Shown here in pieces: positions 1-6,949 of a stretch of DNA of 12,805 bases. Made by a program: the position numbers and the translations under genes. Source of the stretch: Candidatus Zipacnadia bacterium (GTDB lineage: Bacteria; Armatimonadota; Zipacnadia; Zipacnadales; UBA5352); contig JALGUI010000033.1 of assembly GCA_029820915.1 (NCBI GenBank), forward strand, positions 1 to 12,805, given 5' to 3'. Numbering within the stretch: the stretch's first letter is position 1; each line of letters opens with the position of its first letter. The notes under the pieces are model-generated. The model made no database searches. It was not told the DNA's origin and was given only the letters and a program-made list of their open reading frames with translations.

Positions 1-162
1 GCGGCCAACGGGGCGATGGCGGTACACCTCGTGCAGGAGTCGGGCTCGAACGCGCATCACATCGTGGAGGGCGCCTTCAAGTCGTTCGCCAGGGCGCTGG
101 ACGAGGCGACGCAACTGGACGAACGCGTGACCGGCGTGCCGTCAACCAAGGGCGTGCTGTGA
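1..162 (+). CDS. hisB: Imidazoleglycerol-phosphate dehydratase, C-terminal end (5' truncated by window)
   Basis: The last 53 codons of HisB, which dehydrates imidazole-glycerol phosphate to imidazole-acetol phosphate in histidine synthesis. The visible part carries the second HHxxE manganese-binding motif (His19, His20, Glu23 of the visible fragment, in the context SNAHHIVEG) and the very conserved family C-terminus PSTKGVL followed by TGA at 160-162. The start and the first HHxxE motif lie before the window. It is followed on the same strand by hisH, hisA, hisF and hisI, which supports the assignment. The TGA stop coincides with the first bases of a tandem palindromic repeat. No fused phosphatase domain can be judged, because such a domain would be N-terminal. 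Confidence 0.95.
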   Translation, partial: AANGAMAVHLVQESGSNAHHIVEGAFKSFARALDEATQLDERVTGVPSTKGVL

Positions 163-316
163 CGGCCCGGCGCCCGCCCGCGTAGGCCGGGCCTCCAGCC
201 CGGCAGCGCCGTTGGCGGGGTGGAGTGCAGTGACGGCCCGGTCGCCCGCCCGCGTAGGCCGGGCTTCCAGCCCGGCAGCGCCGTTGGCGGGGTGGTGCGC
301 AGTGACGGTCCGGTCG
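160..316 (+). repeat. Tandem palindromic repeat, two full units plus partial third, between hisB and hisH
   Basis: Unit 1 spans 160-230 (71 bp) and unit 2 spans 231-302 (72 bp), nearly identical. A partial third unit begins at 303. Every unit begins TGACGG, and in unit 1 this TGA is the hisB stop codon. Each full unit contains a perfect 7-bp stem, GCCGGGC paired with GCCCGGC across a 5-nt loop (186-204 and 258-276), preceded by CGTAG. The hairpins have no following T-run, so they are not obvious intrinsic terminators. They resemble REP-type elements in form. The same core occurs at 1713-1782 and, inverted, at 7011-7208. This accounts for almost all of the gap between hisB and hisH. Confidence 0.9.
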
Positions 317-320
317 CGTC

Positions 321-325
321 GGGAG
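321..325 (+). promoter_or_regulatory. Ribosome binding site of hisH
   Basis: GGGAG lies 8 nt before the ATG at 334. It fixes the hisH start. A longer in-frame reading from a GTG at 220 would only translate the upstream repeat. Confidence 0.7.
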
Positions 326-333
326 CTAGAACA

Positions 334-945
334 ATGATAGCGCTGATCGACTACGGGATGGGGAACCTGGGGAGCGTGGGGAACGCGCTCGGGTTCGTCG
401 GCTGCGAGTTCGAGATCACGAGCGATCCAAAGGCCATCGCCGCCGCGGACGGCGCGATCCTGCCGGGCGTGGGCGCCTTCGGCGACTGCATGGCGAACCT
501 GCGCGAGTACGGGCTGGTTGACGCGATCCGGGCGTACGTCGCGGATGACCGGCCCTTCCTGGGGATCTGTCTGGGGCTGCAGCTTCTGTTCAGCGAGGGC
601 GAGGAGATGGGCCGACACCGGGGGCTGGACATCGTGCCCGGCCGGGTCATCCGCTTCAGGCACGAGTTGAAGATCCCGCAGATCGGCTGGAACCAGATCG
701 TCGGGCGGCAGGAATGTCCGCAGCTTGAGGGCGTGGCGGACGGCTCCTACGTGTACTTCGTGCACTCCTTCCACGTGGTGCCCGAGGACGAGTCGGTGGT
801 CGCGGCGACCACCGACTACGGCTACGACTTCGTGTCGGCGATCCGGATCGGGAACCTCTTCGCGACGCAGTTCCACCCCGAGAAGAGCGCGGACGTGGGA
901 CTGCGGATACTGCGGAACTTCGTGCGTACCTGCGACGGGTGGTGA
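334..945 (+). CDS. hisH: Imidazole glycerol phosphate synthase, glutaminase subunit
   Basis: HisH, 203 aa, the class I glutamine amidotransferase subunit that hydrolyses glutamine and channels ammonia to HisF. The normal N-terminus is seen (MIALIDYGMGNLGSV), followed by the PGVGAFGDCM oxyanion-region motif at residues 44-53. The nucleophile elbow GICLGLQLLF gives Cys79, and QFHPEKS near the C-terminus gives His181 and Glu183, completing the Cys-His-Glu triad. Length matches the family (about 200 aa). The ATG at 334 was chosen for its ribosome binding site and because the family N-terminus begins exactly there. The stop is 7 bp before hisA, so the two are probably translationally linked. The partner hisF lies two genes downstream. 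Confidence 0.97.
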   Translation: MIALIDYGMGNLGSVGNALGFVGCEFEITSDPKAIAAADGAILPGVGAFGDCMANLREYGLVDAIRAYVADDRPFLGICLGLQLLFSEGEEMGRHRGLDIVPGRVIRFRHELKIPQIGWNQIVGRQECPQLEGVADGSYVYFVHSFHVVPEDESVVAATTDYGYDFVSAIRIGNLFATQFHPEKSADVGLRILRNFVRTCDGW

Positions 946-952
946 AGGGCCG

Positions 953-1684
953 ATGATCGTCATTCCGGCGATCGACATAGCCGACGGACAGGTCGTGCGC
1001 CTCGAGCGCGGCGACATGTCCCGCCGCACCGTCTACTCCGATGACCCGGCCGCGATGGCGCTGCGCTGGCAGGGCGAGGGCGCCGAGCGCCTGCACGTGG
1101 TGGACCTCGACGGCGCCATCGAGGGCCGGCCGGTCAACCTCGATTCGCTGCGCGCCATCGTCGAGGCGGCCGACATCCCCGTGGACATGGGCGGGGGGCT
1201 GCGCACCATCGAGGACGTCGGTCGCGTGCTGGACCTCGGGGTGCGCTGGGTGCTGCTGGGCACGAGCGCGCTGACCAGCCCGCTTGTGCTGGACGCGGCG
1301 CTCGAGCGCTTCGGTGACGCCATCTGCGTGAGCATCGACGCCCGCGACAGGCGGGTGGCCATCGAGGGCTGGCTGCAGACCTCGGACATGGCGGCGCTGG
1401 ACCTGGCGCGGCGCGTCGAGGCGATGGGCGTGCAGGAGATCGTGCACACGGACATCTCACGCGACGGGATGCTGACCGGCCCGAACCTCCCGGCACTGCG
1501 CGAGGTCGCCGCGAACACGGACCTGCGCATCATCGCGGCGGGCGGCGTGAAGTCGCTGGACGACATCCGGGCGCTGCGGGACCTCGAGCCGCTGGGCGTG
1601 GTGGGCGCCATCAGCGGCCGGGCGATCTACACCGGCGACCTGCCGTTGGCCGAGGCCGTGCGCGTGGGCCGCGGCGAGGCGTAG
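953..1684 (+). CDS. hisA: ProFAR isomerase (phosphoribosylformimino-AICAR-phosphate isomerase)
   Basis: HisA, 243 aa, a TIM-barrel enzyme that performs an Amadori rearrangement converting ProFAR to PRFAR. The N-terminal VIPAIDIADGQVVRL places catalytic Asp8. The second catalytic Asp sits in SIDAR (Asp129). The phosphate-binding parts DMGGGLR (78-84) and IIAAGGVKS (193-201), and the HTDISRDGMLTGPN segment (165-178), are all typical. Length is normal. The ATG is 7 bp after the hisH stop, with GAAGGG overlapping that stop as its ribosome binding site. Dual HisA/TrpF activity (PriA) cannot be excluded from sequence alone, but nothing here suggests it. A 6-bp hairpin follows the stop (1693-1707). 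Confidence 0.96.
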   Translation: MIVIPAIDIADGQVVRLERGDMSRRTVYSDDPAAMALRWQGEGAERLHVVDLDGAIEGRPVNLDSLRAIVEAADIPVDMGGGLRTIEDVGRVLDLGVRWVLLGTSALTSPLVLDAALERFGDAICVSIDARDRRVAIEGWLQTSDMAALDLARRVEAMGVQEIVHTDISRDGMLTGPNLPALREVAANTDLRIIAAGGVKSLDDIRALRDLEPLGVVGAISGRAIYTGDLPLAEAVRVGRGEA

Positions 1685-1692
1685 GCGCGGCC

Positions 1693-1707
1693 GAGGCGCG
1701 ACGCCTC
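1693..1707 (+). other. Small hairpin just after hisA
   Basis: GAGGCG (1693-1698) and CGCCTC (1702-1707) form a perfect 6-bp inverted repeat with a 3-nt loop, 9 nt after the hisA stop. There is no T-run, so it is a weak candidate for transcript-end stabilisation or pausing, not a proven terminator. Confidence 0.4.
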
Positions 1708-1712
1708 ACCGC

Positions 1713-1782
1713 GTAGGTCGGGACGTTCGCGCAGCGAACTCCCCAAGAGGTCGCGGAGCGACCTCCGGGCTTCCAGCCCGAC
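1713..1782 (+). repeat. Palindromic repeat split by two inserted hairpins (hisA-hisF gap)
   Basis: The ends match the repeat core found after hisB: GTAGGTCGGG at 1713-1722 and CCGGGCTTCCAGCCCGAC ending at 1782. Between them lie about 43 bp holding two perfect hairpins: GTTCGC/GCGAAC at 1725-1739 with loop GCA, and AGGTCGC/GCGACCT at 1748-1764 with loop GGA. The outer GTCGGG (1717-1722) can pair with CCCGAC (1777-1782), closing a branched structure. It is read on the same strand as the his genes. Confidence 0.8.
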
Positions 1783-1804
1783 GCAGTTCGCACCGCGCAT
1801 TGCG

Positions 1805-1836
1805 GAACGGCCAACGGCGACGGCAACGGCAACGAC
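1805..1836 (+). repeat. AACGGC-type low-complexity tract
   Basis: Short degenerate direct repeats of the form AACGGC (also GACGGC) run up to the nested palindrome at 1838. Similar words recur after that palindrome (about 1888-1901) and downstream of hisI (3143-3181). No function is evident. Confidence 0.5.
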
Positions 1837-1837
1837 C

Positions 1838-1878
1838 GGGCGGGCGCAGACCGCTTGCGGTCTGAGGGAAGCCCGCCC
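1838..1878 (+). repeat. Nested palindrome, type 2 element (hisA-hisF gap)
   Basis: Outer arms GGGCGGGC (1838-1845) and GCCCGCCC (1871-1878) are perfect complements. Within them, CAGACCGC (1847-1854) and GCGGTCTG (1857-1864) form a second perfect 8-bp stem with a 2-nt TT loop. A related element in the opposite orientation lies at 6950-6990 and shares the arms, the inner stem and the adjoining CGGTCGTTG (seen here as its complement CAACGACCG). Two positions with this layout in 12.8 kb suggest a dispersed family. Confidence 0.8.
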
Positions 1879-1914
1879 CTCCTGACGACAACGGCAAACG
1901 GCGGACCAGAATCC

Positions 1915-1919
1915 GGGAG
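1915..1919 (+). promoter_or_regulatory. Ribosome binding site of hisF
   Basis: GGGAG lies 8 nt before the ATG at 1928, at the end of the 243-bp repeat-filled gap. It allows independent initiation of hisF despite the distance from hisA. Confidence 0.65.
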
Positions 1920-1927
1920 AGAGTGAG

Positions 1928-2731
1928 ATGCTGGCCAAGCGAATCATCCCGTGTCTTGACGTGAAGGACGGTCGCGTCGTCAAGGGCGTCCAGTACGTGG
2001 ACTTCCGCGACGCCGGCGACCCGGTCGAGCAGGCGGCGTGGTACAACGAGCAGGGCGCCGACGAGCTGACCTTCCTGGACATCACGGCGTCCCTCGAGCA
2101 CCGCGACACGGTGCTGGACATCGTGCGGCGCACCGCCGAGCAGGTGTTCATCCCGTTCACCGTGGGCGGGGGAATCCGCGCCATTGAGGACATCCGTGAC
2201 ACGCTCAAGGCGGGCGCGGACAAGGTCTCGATCATGACCGCCGCGGTGCGCAACCCCGATATCATCACCGAGGGCGCCGAGCGCTTCGGCTCGCAGTGCA
2301 TCGTCGTCGCCATCGACGCGCGGCGCACTCCGCGCGAGGGCCGCGATGACTCGGACCTGGGGCCCGCGCCCGACGAGCAGATACAGTGGCGCGTGCACAC
2401 CCACGGTGGGACGGAGCCGACCGAGGTGGACGCGCTGGAGTACGCGGCGCGCGTCGAGGAACTGGGCGCGGGCGAGCTGCTGGTCACCAGCATGGACGCG
2501 GACGGCACGAAGGCGGGCTACGACCTGGAGCTCTTGCGGCGCATCTCGGTGAACGCGGGGATCCCGGTGATCGCCTCGGGCGGCGCCGGAAGCGTGGACC
2601 ACATGTACGACGCCATCGACTACGGCCGGTGCGACGCGGTGCTGGCCGCGAGCATCTTCCACTTCCGCGAATACACGGTGCGGCAGGTGAAGGAGGAGCT
2701 GGCCGCGCGCGGCGTGTCGGTGCGGCTGTAG
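1928..2731 (+). CDS. hisF: Imidazole glycerol phosphate synthase, cyclase subunit
   Basis: HisF, 267 aa, a TIM barrel that uses ammonia from HisH to turn PRFAR into IGP and AICAR. Catalytic Asp11 (RIIPCLDVKDGRVVKG) and Asp130 (VVAIDARR) are present, as are VGGGIR (79-84), SMDADGTKAGYD (188-199) and IASGGAGS (215-222). Two oddities stand out. The protein is about 14 residues longer than a usual HisF (about 253 aa), because of an acidic, Pro-rich insertion around residues 134-147, just after the Asp130 strand. Also, the segment normally SINSAAV or SINTAAV reads SIMTAAV, with Met at 103 in place of the usual Asn. Key acids are intact, so activity is expected. Confidence 0.96.
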   Translation: MLAKRIIPCLDVKDGRVVKGVQYVDFRDAGDPVEQAAWYNEQGADELTFLDITASLEHRDTVLDIVRRTAEQVFIPFTVGGGIRAIEDIRDTLKAGADKVSIMTAAVRNPDIITEGAERFGSQCIVVAIDARRTPREGRDDSDLGPAPDEQIQWRVHTHGGTEPTEVDALEYAARVEELGAGELLVTSMDADGTKAGYDLELLRRISVNAGIPVIASGGAGSVDHMYDAIDYGRCDAVLAASIFHFREYTVRQVKEELAARGVSVRL

Positions 2732-2760
2732 GAGCACAGGCCTGAGACGGGAGGACGCGG

Positions 2761-3144
2761 GTGTACACCGATGAGTTGAGGTTCAACGATCAGGGCCTGA
2801 TCCCCGCGGTCGTCTGCGACCACGCGACGGGTGAGGTGCTGATGGTCGCGTGGATGAACGAGGAGGCGGTCAGGCGGACCGTCGAGACCGGCAAGGCCAC
2901 CTACTGGAGCCGCTCGCGCCAGAAGATATGGGTGAAGGGCGAGACCTCCGGGAACGTGCAGGTCGTGCGCTGGGTGCGTCTCGACTGTGACGCGGACGTG
3001 CTGATGATCGGCGTCGAGCAGACCGGCGGGGCGTGCCATGAGGGCTACCGCTCGTGCTTCTACCGCGAGCTGCGCGACGGAGAGTGGCAGGTCATCTGCG
3101 AGAAGTGCTTTGACCCCGAGGAGGCCTACGGCGCACGGCAGTAA
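2761..3144 (+). CDS. hisI: Phosphoribosyl-AMP cyclohydrolase (HisI only, no HisE domain)
   Basis: HisI, 127 aa, opens the adenine ring of PR-AMP to give ProFAR in the third step of histidine synthesis. The family core is clear: VAWMNEEA (29-36), TYWSRSRQKIWVKGETSG (47-64), the DxDxD magnesium motif at Asp75, Asp77 and Asp79, and CHEGYRSCF with Cys92 and Cys99 as likely zinc ligands, plus Cys113 and Cys116. It ends right after the cyclohydrolase domain, so the HisE pyrophosphohydrolase that is fused in many bacteria must be encoded elsewhere. The GTG start at 2761 is supported by GGGAGG at 2749-2754. It sits 29 bp after hisF and is the last gene of the operon, facing tldE. Confidence 0.95.
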   Translation: MYTDELRFNDQGLIPAVVCDHATGEVLMVAWMNEEAVRRTVETGKATYWSRSRQKIWVKGETSGNVQVVRWVRLDCDADVLMIGVEQTGGACHEGYRSCFYRELRDGEWQVICEKCFDPEEAYGARQ

Positions 3145-3181
3145 CGAAGGCAACGAAGGCAACGAAGGCAACGGCAACGGC
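3143..3181 (+). repeat. Short direct repeats after hisI
   Basis: Three copies of the 9-mer AACGAAGGC (3143-3151, 3152-3160, 3161-3169) are followed by two copies of AACGGC (3170-3181). The first copy overlaps the hisI TAA stop. This looks like a slippage-type microsatellite. Confidence 0.85.
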
Positions 3182-3207
3182 GCCCGCGGCGGCAGGTCGC
3201 GGGCGTT
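3181..3207 (+). terminator. Possible terminator between convergent his and tldE genes
   Basis: CGCCCGCG (3181-3188) and CGCGGGCG (3198-3205) form a perfect 8-bp GC stem with a 9-nt loop, followed on the + strand by TTGTCG, a very weak T-tract. It lies 36 bp after hisI and 13 bp beyond the tldE stop, where a transcript end is expected from both sides. The lack of a true T-run limits confidence. Confidence 0.4.
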
Positions 3208-3220
3208 GTCGCGTACCGCG

Positions 3221-4561
3221 TCAGAACTCGGTGGCGCCCGAGAAGCGGAAATCGCGCACCCGCAGCGCGGGCGCCCAGGCCATCTGATCGAGCCGACCGT
3301 CGCGGCCGATCATGTCCACGCGGCTCAATGCCCCGAGCATATTCTCCGTGAAGCGCAGGTTGCGCACGCCGCCCACGACCTCGCCGCCCTCGATCAGGAA
3401 GGTCCCGTCGCGGGTCATGCCGGTGAGGATGGCGCGCCGGGGATCGACGAGATTCGTGTAGTGGAAGCGCGTGATCAGCAGGCCCCGCTCGGTGGCGGCG
3501 ATCATGTCGCTCACCGTGGCGTCGCCGGTGCGCAGGAAGATGTGCGCCGGCACCGGGCCGAAAGTATTGCCGGGCAGCGCCGCATGGCCGGTGGAACGCG
3601 TCCCGGTGAGCGCGGCCGTGCGCGTGTCGTGGACGGGGCCGACGGCGACGCCGTCGCTGATGAGCTCGACGCGACGGCGCGGCAGGCCCTCGAAGTCGAA
3701 GGCGCGACGCAGCCCGCGCGGGTCGAGGCCGTCGTCCCACAGAGCGATGCTTTCGCCGCACACCCGCTCGCCCATGCGCCCGCACAGCGGGCTGCGGCCC
3801 TCGTGGCAGGCGAGGCCGTTGAAGGCGCTGATCGCGAGGAAGAAGAGCAGATCGGTGACCGCGGGCGGCTCGAGGATGGCGTCCCAGCGTCCGGGCTCGA
3901 CGGACCGCGGGCCGGCCGAGCGCGCGCACGTGTCGGCGGCCGTCCTCGCCAGCGCCGGGGCGTCGATCTCGGACGCGTCCGCGGCGTGAGCCTGCGCGAA
4001 CCCGGAGCTGTCGTCCCCGGTGAGTACCATCCGCAGGTTGGCGCGCGTGGTCTCAGCGAAGGCGCGGACGCCGAGCGAGTTGGCGACGGCGTGTGCGCCG
4101 ACGGTGGCCGAGCAGGCGCCGGCCGCGGTCTGCCCGCGCTCGCGGGCGATGGCAATACAGGTGCGGACGGCCTGGGCGCGCGCCTCGGGCCCGAAGTCGG
4201 CCGTGGCCGGTGAGCCGGAGAGCGACGCAGGCTCGTCGCCCGGCTCGGGCAGGCCGGGGAAGTTGTCGTCCGGTGTGCTGAGCGAGGCCAGCAGCGTGGC
4301 GCGCTCACCGACGTCGGCCAGCCCGGCGTCGGAGGTGTCGTTCGTGGACGCGACGCCGACCTGTTCGCCGATGGCCGCGCGCACGACGACCTGGAGGTTG
4401 GTCTCCGCGACGCTCTGGTGGATGTGGCTGCGGGCGAAGCGCGTCAGGCCACTGCGCCGGGCCAGCAGGTTGACCTCGGTCTGGTCGGCGCCCGACGCGG
4501 CCAGCACGCGTTCGCAGATCCCGAGCGCCTCGTCGCGGCCCATCAGCAGCGCGTCACTCAT
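3221..4561 (-). CDS. tldE: TldE/PmbA family protein, partner of TldD
   Basis: 446 aa, the usual length for TldE (PmbA), the non-catalytic half of the TldD/E protease, a cytoplasmic complex that degrades unfolded peptides and in some bacteria trims microcin-type peptides. The C-terminal half shows the family pattern, including GRSPLCGRMGERV, the segment LPGNTFGPVPAHIFLRTGD, then GLLITRFHYTNLVDPRRA, GTFLIEGGEV and VRNLRFTEN. No HExxxH motif is present, as expected for TldE. The ATG at 4561 lies inside the end of tldD, giving an 8-bp overlap that suggests translational coupling and equal stoichiometry. A second in-frame ATG six codons later is possible. It ends facing hisI. Confidence 0.92.
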   Translation of the reverse strand: MSDALLMGRDEALGICERVLAASGADQTEVNLLARRSGLTRFARSHIHQSVAETNLQVVVRAAIGEQVGVASTNDTSDAGLADVGERATLLASLSTPDDNFPGLPEPGDEPASLSGSPATADFGPEARAQAVRTCIAIARERGQTAAGACSATVGAHAVANSLGVRAFAETTRANLRMVLTGDDSSGFAQAHAADASEIDAPALARTAADTCARSAGPRSVEPGRWDAILEPPAVTDLLFFLAISAFNGLACHEGRSPLCGRMGERVCGESIALWDDGLDPRGLRRAFDFEGLPRRRVELISDGVAVGPVHDTRTAALTGTRSTGHAALPGNTFGPVPAHIFLRTGDATVSDMIAATERGLLITRFHYTNLVDPRRAILTGMTRDGTFLIEGGEVVGGVRNLRFTENMLGALSRVDMIGRDGRLDQMAWAPALRVRDFRFSGATEF

Positions 4562-6002
4562 CCTCGACCACCCCCACGCGAACGCCCCGGAAGCGCGCGG
4601 CGGAGACCCCGTGGCCGACGTGCGCGGTCTGTCCCGGCTCGCCCTTGCCGCAGTTCGGGATGCCCCAGACGCGCCAGCTCTCGCGGTCGGCGACGGCGTC
4701 GCAGGAGCCCCAGAACTCGGGTGTGATGCCGGTGTAGGTCGGGTGGCGCACCATGCCGGCGATCTCGCCGTCCTCGATCAGCCAGCCGCACTCGGCCGCG
4801 AACTGGAAGTTCAGGCGCCGGTCGTCGATGCTCCAGCTCAGGTTCTCCTCCATCAACATGCCGCGCTCCGTGGAGGCGATGATCTCCTCGCGCGAGAGGT
4901 CGCCGGGCTCGAGGTTGATGTTGGTCATGCGGATCAGCGGCAGGCGCGCCCAGCCGTCGGCGCGCATGCAGCCGTTGCTGCCGGGCAGGCCGAGCTGGGC
5001 GGCGGTCTCGCGCGAGGTCAGGTAGCCGGCAAAGATGCCGTCCTTCACGATCCACGAGCGCTGCGCGGGCACGCCCTCGTCGTCGTAGGCGAAGGAGCCG
5101 AGGCCCCCGGGCAACGTGGCGTCGGCGGTGATGTTGACGATCTCCGAGCCGTAGCGGAAGCCGCCGAGCTTGTCGGGGGTGAGGAAGCTCGTGCCCGCGT
5201 AGGACGCCTCGGTGCCGAGCACGCGGTCGAGCTCGATGGGGTGGCCGCACGACTCGTGGAGCTGCAGGGCGAGTTGCCCGCCGGCGAGGATCAGGTCCAT
5301 CTCGCCGCTCGGGCAGGCCGGGGCGTCGAGGAGCCGCCGGGCTTCGGCGGCGGTGCGGGCGGCGTGGTCGGGCAAGGCAAGCTCGTCGATGACCTCCCAG
5401 CCGCGCGTCTCGACCCGGCCGCCGTGCGATGACGGGTACGAGCGGCGGCAGGCCAGACCCTCCCCCACCGCGGTGGCCCCCAGGCCCCCGCCGGTCTCGA
5501 TGCGCTCGGTGAAGATGGATGCGCCCTCGCTGGAGGCGAAGTGCTGGTCCCGGCGCAGCACGCTGACGTAGCCTGACGCGATGGCGACGCCCTCGGCGCG
5601 CATGAGCCGGTCGCACGCCACAAGCAGCGCGATGCGGTCCTCGACGGGGACGTCGTCGGGGTCGATGGCGAACTCGGCCGCTACCTCGGCGACCGCCGGC
5701 TCGACGGGCGCCAACCGCACGGGCTCGTCGATGGTGGGAGCGGCCGCGCGCGCGAGGTCAACGGCGCGGCGGGCCGCGTCGCGGATGGCGGGCTCGGCGA
5801 GCTCGCAGGTGCCCGCGAAGCCCCAGGCGCCGTCGGCGATGACGCGCACGCCCAGGCCGCGATCGACGCCGGCAACCAGCGCTTCGGTGGCGCCGTTCTT
5901 GACGAGAGCGCGCTCAATGCGCGTCTCGATGACGCGCGCATCGGCGTACGAGGCGCCGGCGGAAACGGCAGCTTCGACTGCTGATCGGGTCAGGCGTTCC
6001 AT
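4554..6002 (-). CDS. tldD: TldD family zinc metalloprotease
   Basis: 482 aa, matching TldD. The zinc motif is HESCGH (His249, Glu250, His254), in the context LALQLHESCGHPIELDR. The conserved C-terminal Cys in PNCGKGEPGQ (Cys451) corresponds to the third zinc ligand known in E. coli TldD. Other family segments include SFAYDDEGVPAQRS (303-316) and GCMRADGWARLPLIRMTN (344-361). The ATG at 6002 gives the usual N-terminus and length. A GTG four codons upstream is an alternative, and neither has a strong ribosome binding site. It starts 50 bp after ftsY and overlaps tldE by 8 bp. No small peptide gene that could be its dedicated substrate is visible nearby, so a general peptide-degrading role is the safer inference. 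Confidence 0.94.
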   Translation of the reverse strand: MERLTRSAVEAAVSAGASYADARVIETRIERALVKNGATEALVAGVDRGLGVRVIADGAWGFAGTCELAEPAIRDAARRAVDLARAAAPTIDEPVRLAPVEPAVAEVAAEFAIDPDDVPVEDRIALLVACDRLMRAEGVAIASGYVSVLRRDQHFASSEGASIFTERIETGGGLGATAVGEGLACRRSYPSSHGGRVETRGWEVIDELALPDHAARTAAEARRLLDAPACPSGEMDLILAGGQLALQLHESCGHPIELDRVLGTEASYAGTSFLTPDKLGGFRYGSEIVNITADATLPGGLGSFAYDDEGVPAQRSWIVKDGIFAGYLTSRETAAQLGLPGSNGCMRADGWARLPLIRMTNINLEPGDLSREEIIASTERGMLMEENLSWSIDDRRLNFQFAAECGWLIEDGEIAGMVRHPTYTGITPEFWGSCDAVADRESWRVWGIPNCGKGEPGQTAHVGHGVSAARFRGVRVGVVEDE

Positions 6003-6052
6003 CGGATCTGCCACCCCGACGAGGATTCGACCCCGACCGCCGAAGACCTGCC

Positions 6053-6922
6053 TCACACGATGCCGTCGGCGAAGTCACGGGCGCAGAAGGGCACGAGGTC
6101 CCCGGGCTTTTCGCCGACGCCGACGACCTTGATGGGGATCGCCAGCTCGGCCGTGAGCGAGAGCAGCGCGCCGCCCTTGGCGGTGCTGTCGAGCTTGGCG
6201 ACGGCGATGCCGGTGACGCCGATGGCTTGGTTGAACTCGCGGGCCTGGATGATGGCGTTCTGGCCGGTGTTGGCGTCGATGACCAGCAGGCGCTCGTCGG
6301 CGGGCCGCCCGGTGGCGCGCTCGACGATGCGGCCCATCTTGCGCAGCTCCTCCATCAGGTTGACCTTGGTGTGCAGGCGGCCCGCGGTGTCGGCGATGAC
6401 CACGTCGATGCCGCGGGCCTTGGCCGCGTCGAGGGCATCGAACATCACGGCGCCGGGGTCGGCGCCCATCTTCTGGGCGACCACCTCGCACCCGACGCGT
6501 TGGCCCCACACCTGGAGCTGCTCGATGGCGGCGGCGCGGAAGGTGTCCGCCGCGGCGAGCAGCACGCTCATGTCCTGCGACCTGAAGAAGTGCGCGAGCT
6601 TCGCGATGGTCGTGGTCTTCCCCGTGCCGTTGACGCCCAGGACCATGATGGTCGTGGGCGGCTCGGAAGCGAGGACCAGCTCGCCCTCGAAGGGCTCGAG
6701 GCGCTCGCACACCTCGTCGCGCAGCAGCTCGAGCAGGCCCTCGTCATCGGTCACGCGCGCGCCCTCGGCGCGCCTGCGTAGCTCCTCGACGATCTCGCGG
6801 GCGATCGGCGCGCTCACATCGGCCATCACCAGCGCGGCCTCGAGCTCCTCGATGGTGTCGTCGTCCAGCGTTGCCCGGCCGCGCAGGACGTTGCCCACGC
6901 GGCGGAAGATGCCCTGAAGCAC
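6053..6922 (-). CDS. ftsY: Signal recognition particle receptor FtsY (SRP GTPase)
   Basis: 289 aa, cytoplasmic and membrane-associated receptor that docks SRP-ribosome complexes at the translocon. An N domain (about residues 20-85) precedes the GTPase domain with GVNGTGKTTT (96-105), DTFRAAA (126-132), DTAGR (178-182), DANTGQN (216-222), AKLD (242-245, usually TKLD), and GEKPGDLVPF (270-279). It lacks the long acidic A domain of enterobacterial FtsY. The short N-terminal stretch MLQGIFRRVGNVLRG looks amphipathic and could contact the membrane. The GTG at 6922 was chosen because AGGAG stands 10 nt before it and FtsY homology starts there. The reading frame stays open much further upstream only because it crosses the 33-bp repeat array. 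Confidence 0.95.
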   Translation of the reverse strand: MLQGIFRRVGNVLRGRATLDDDTIEELEAALVMADVSAPIAREIVEELRRRAEGARVTDDEGLLELLRDEVCERLEPFEGELVLASEPPTTIMVLGVNGTGKTTTIAKLAHFFRSQDMSVLLAAADTFRAAAIEQLQVWGQRVGCEVVAQKMGADPGAVMFDALDAAKARGIDVVIADTAGRLHTKVNLMEELRKMGRIVERATGRPADERLLVIDANTGQNAIIQAREFNQAIGVTGIAVAKLDSTAKGGALLSLTAELAIPIKVVGVGEKPGDLVPFCARDFADGIV

Positions 6923-6932
6923 GGTGTCTCGT

Positions 6933-6937
6933 CTCCT
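6933..6937 (-). promoter_or_regulatory. Ribosome binding site of ftsY
   Basis: AGGAG on the - strand, 10 nt before the GTG at 6922-6920. It supports the short FtsY start and argues against translation through the upstream repeats. Confidence 0.65.
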
Positions 6938-6949
6938 GTCGCTCTGGCA

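Noticed and set aside
220..333. N-terminal extension of HisH from a GTG at 220
   Set aside because: It translates the palindromic repeat. HisH homology and a good ribosome binding site begin at 334.
3038..5432. Long + strand open frames opposite tldE and tldD (3038-4213, 4020-5432)
   Set aside because: Antisense to genes with clear family motifs, and low-complexity Arg/Ala/Gly-rich or His/Asp-rich composition.
4554..6002. RiPP or microcin maturation cluster around tldD/tldE
   Set aside because: No precursor peptide, cyclodehydratase or exporter is visible. The neighbours are housekeeping genes.
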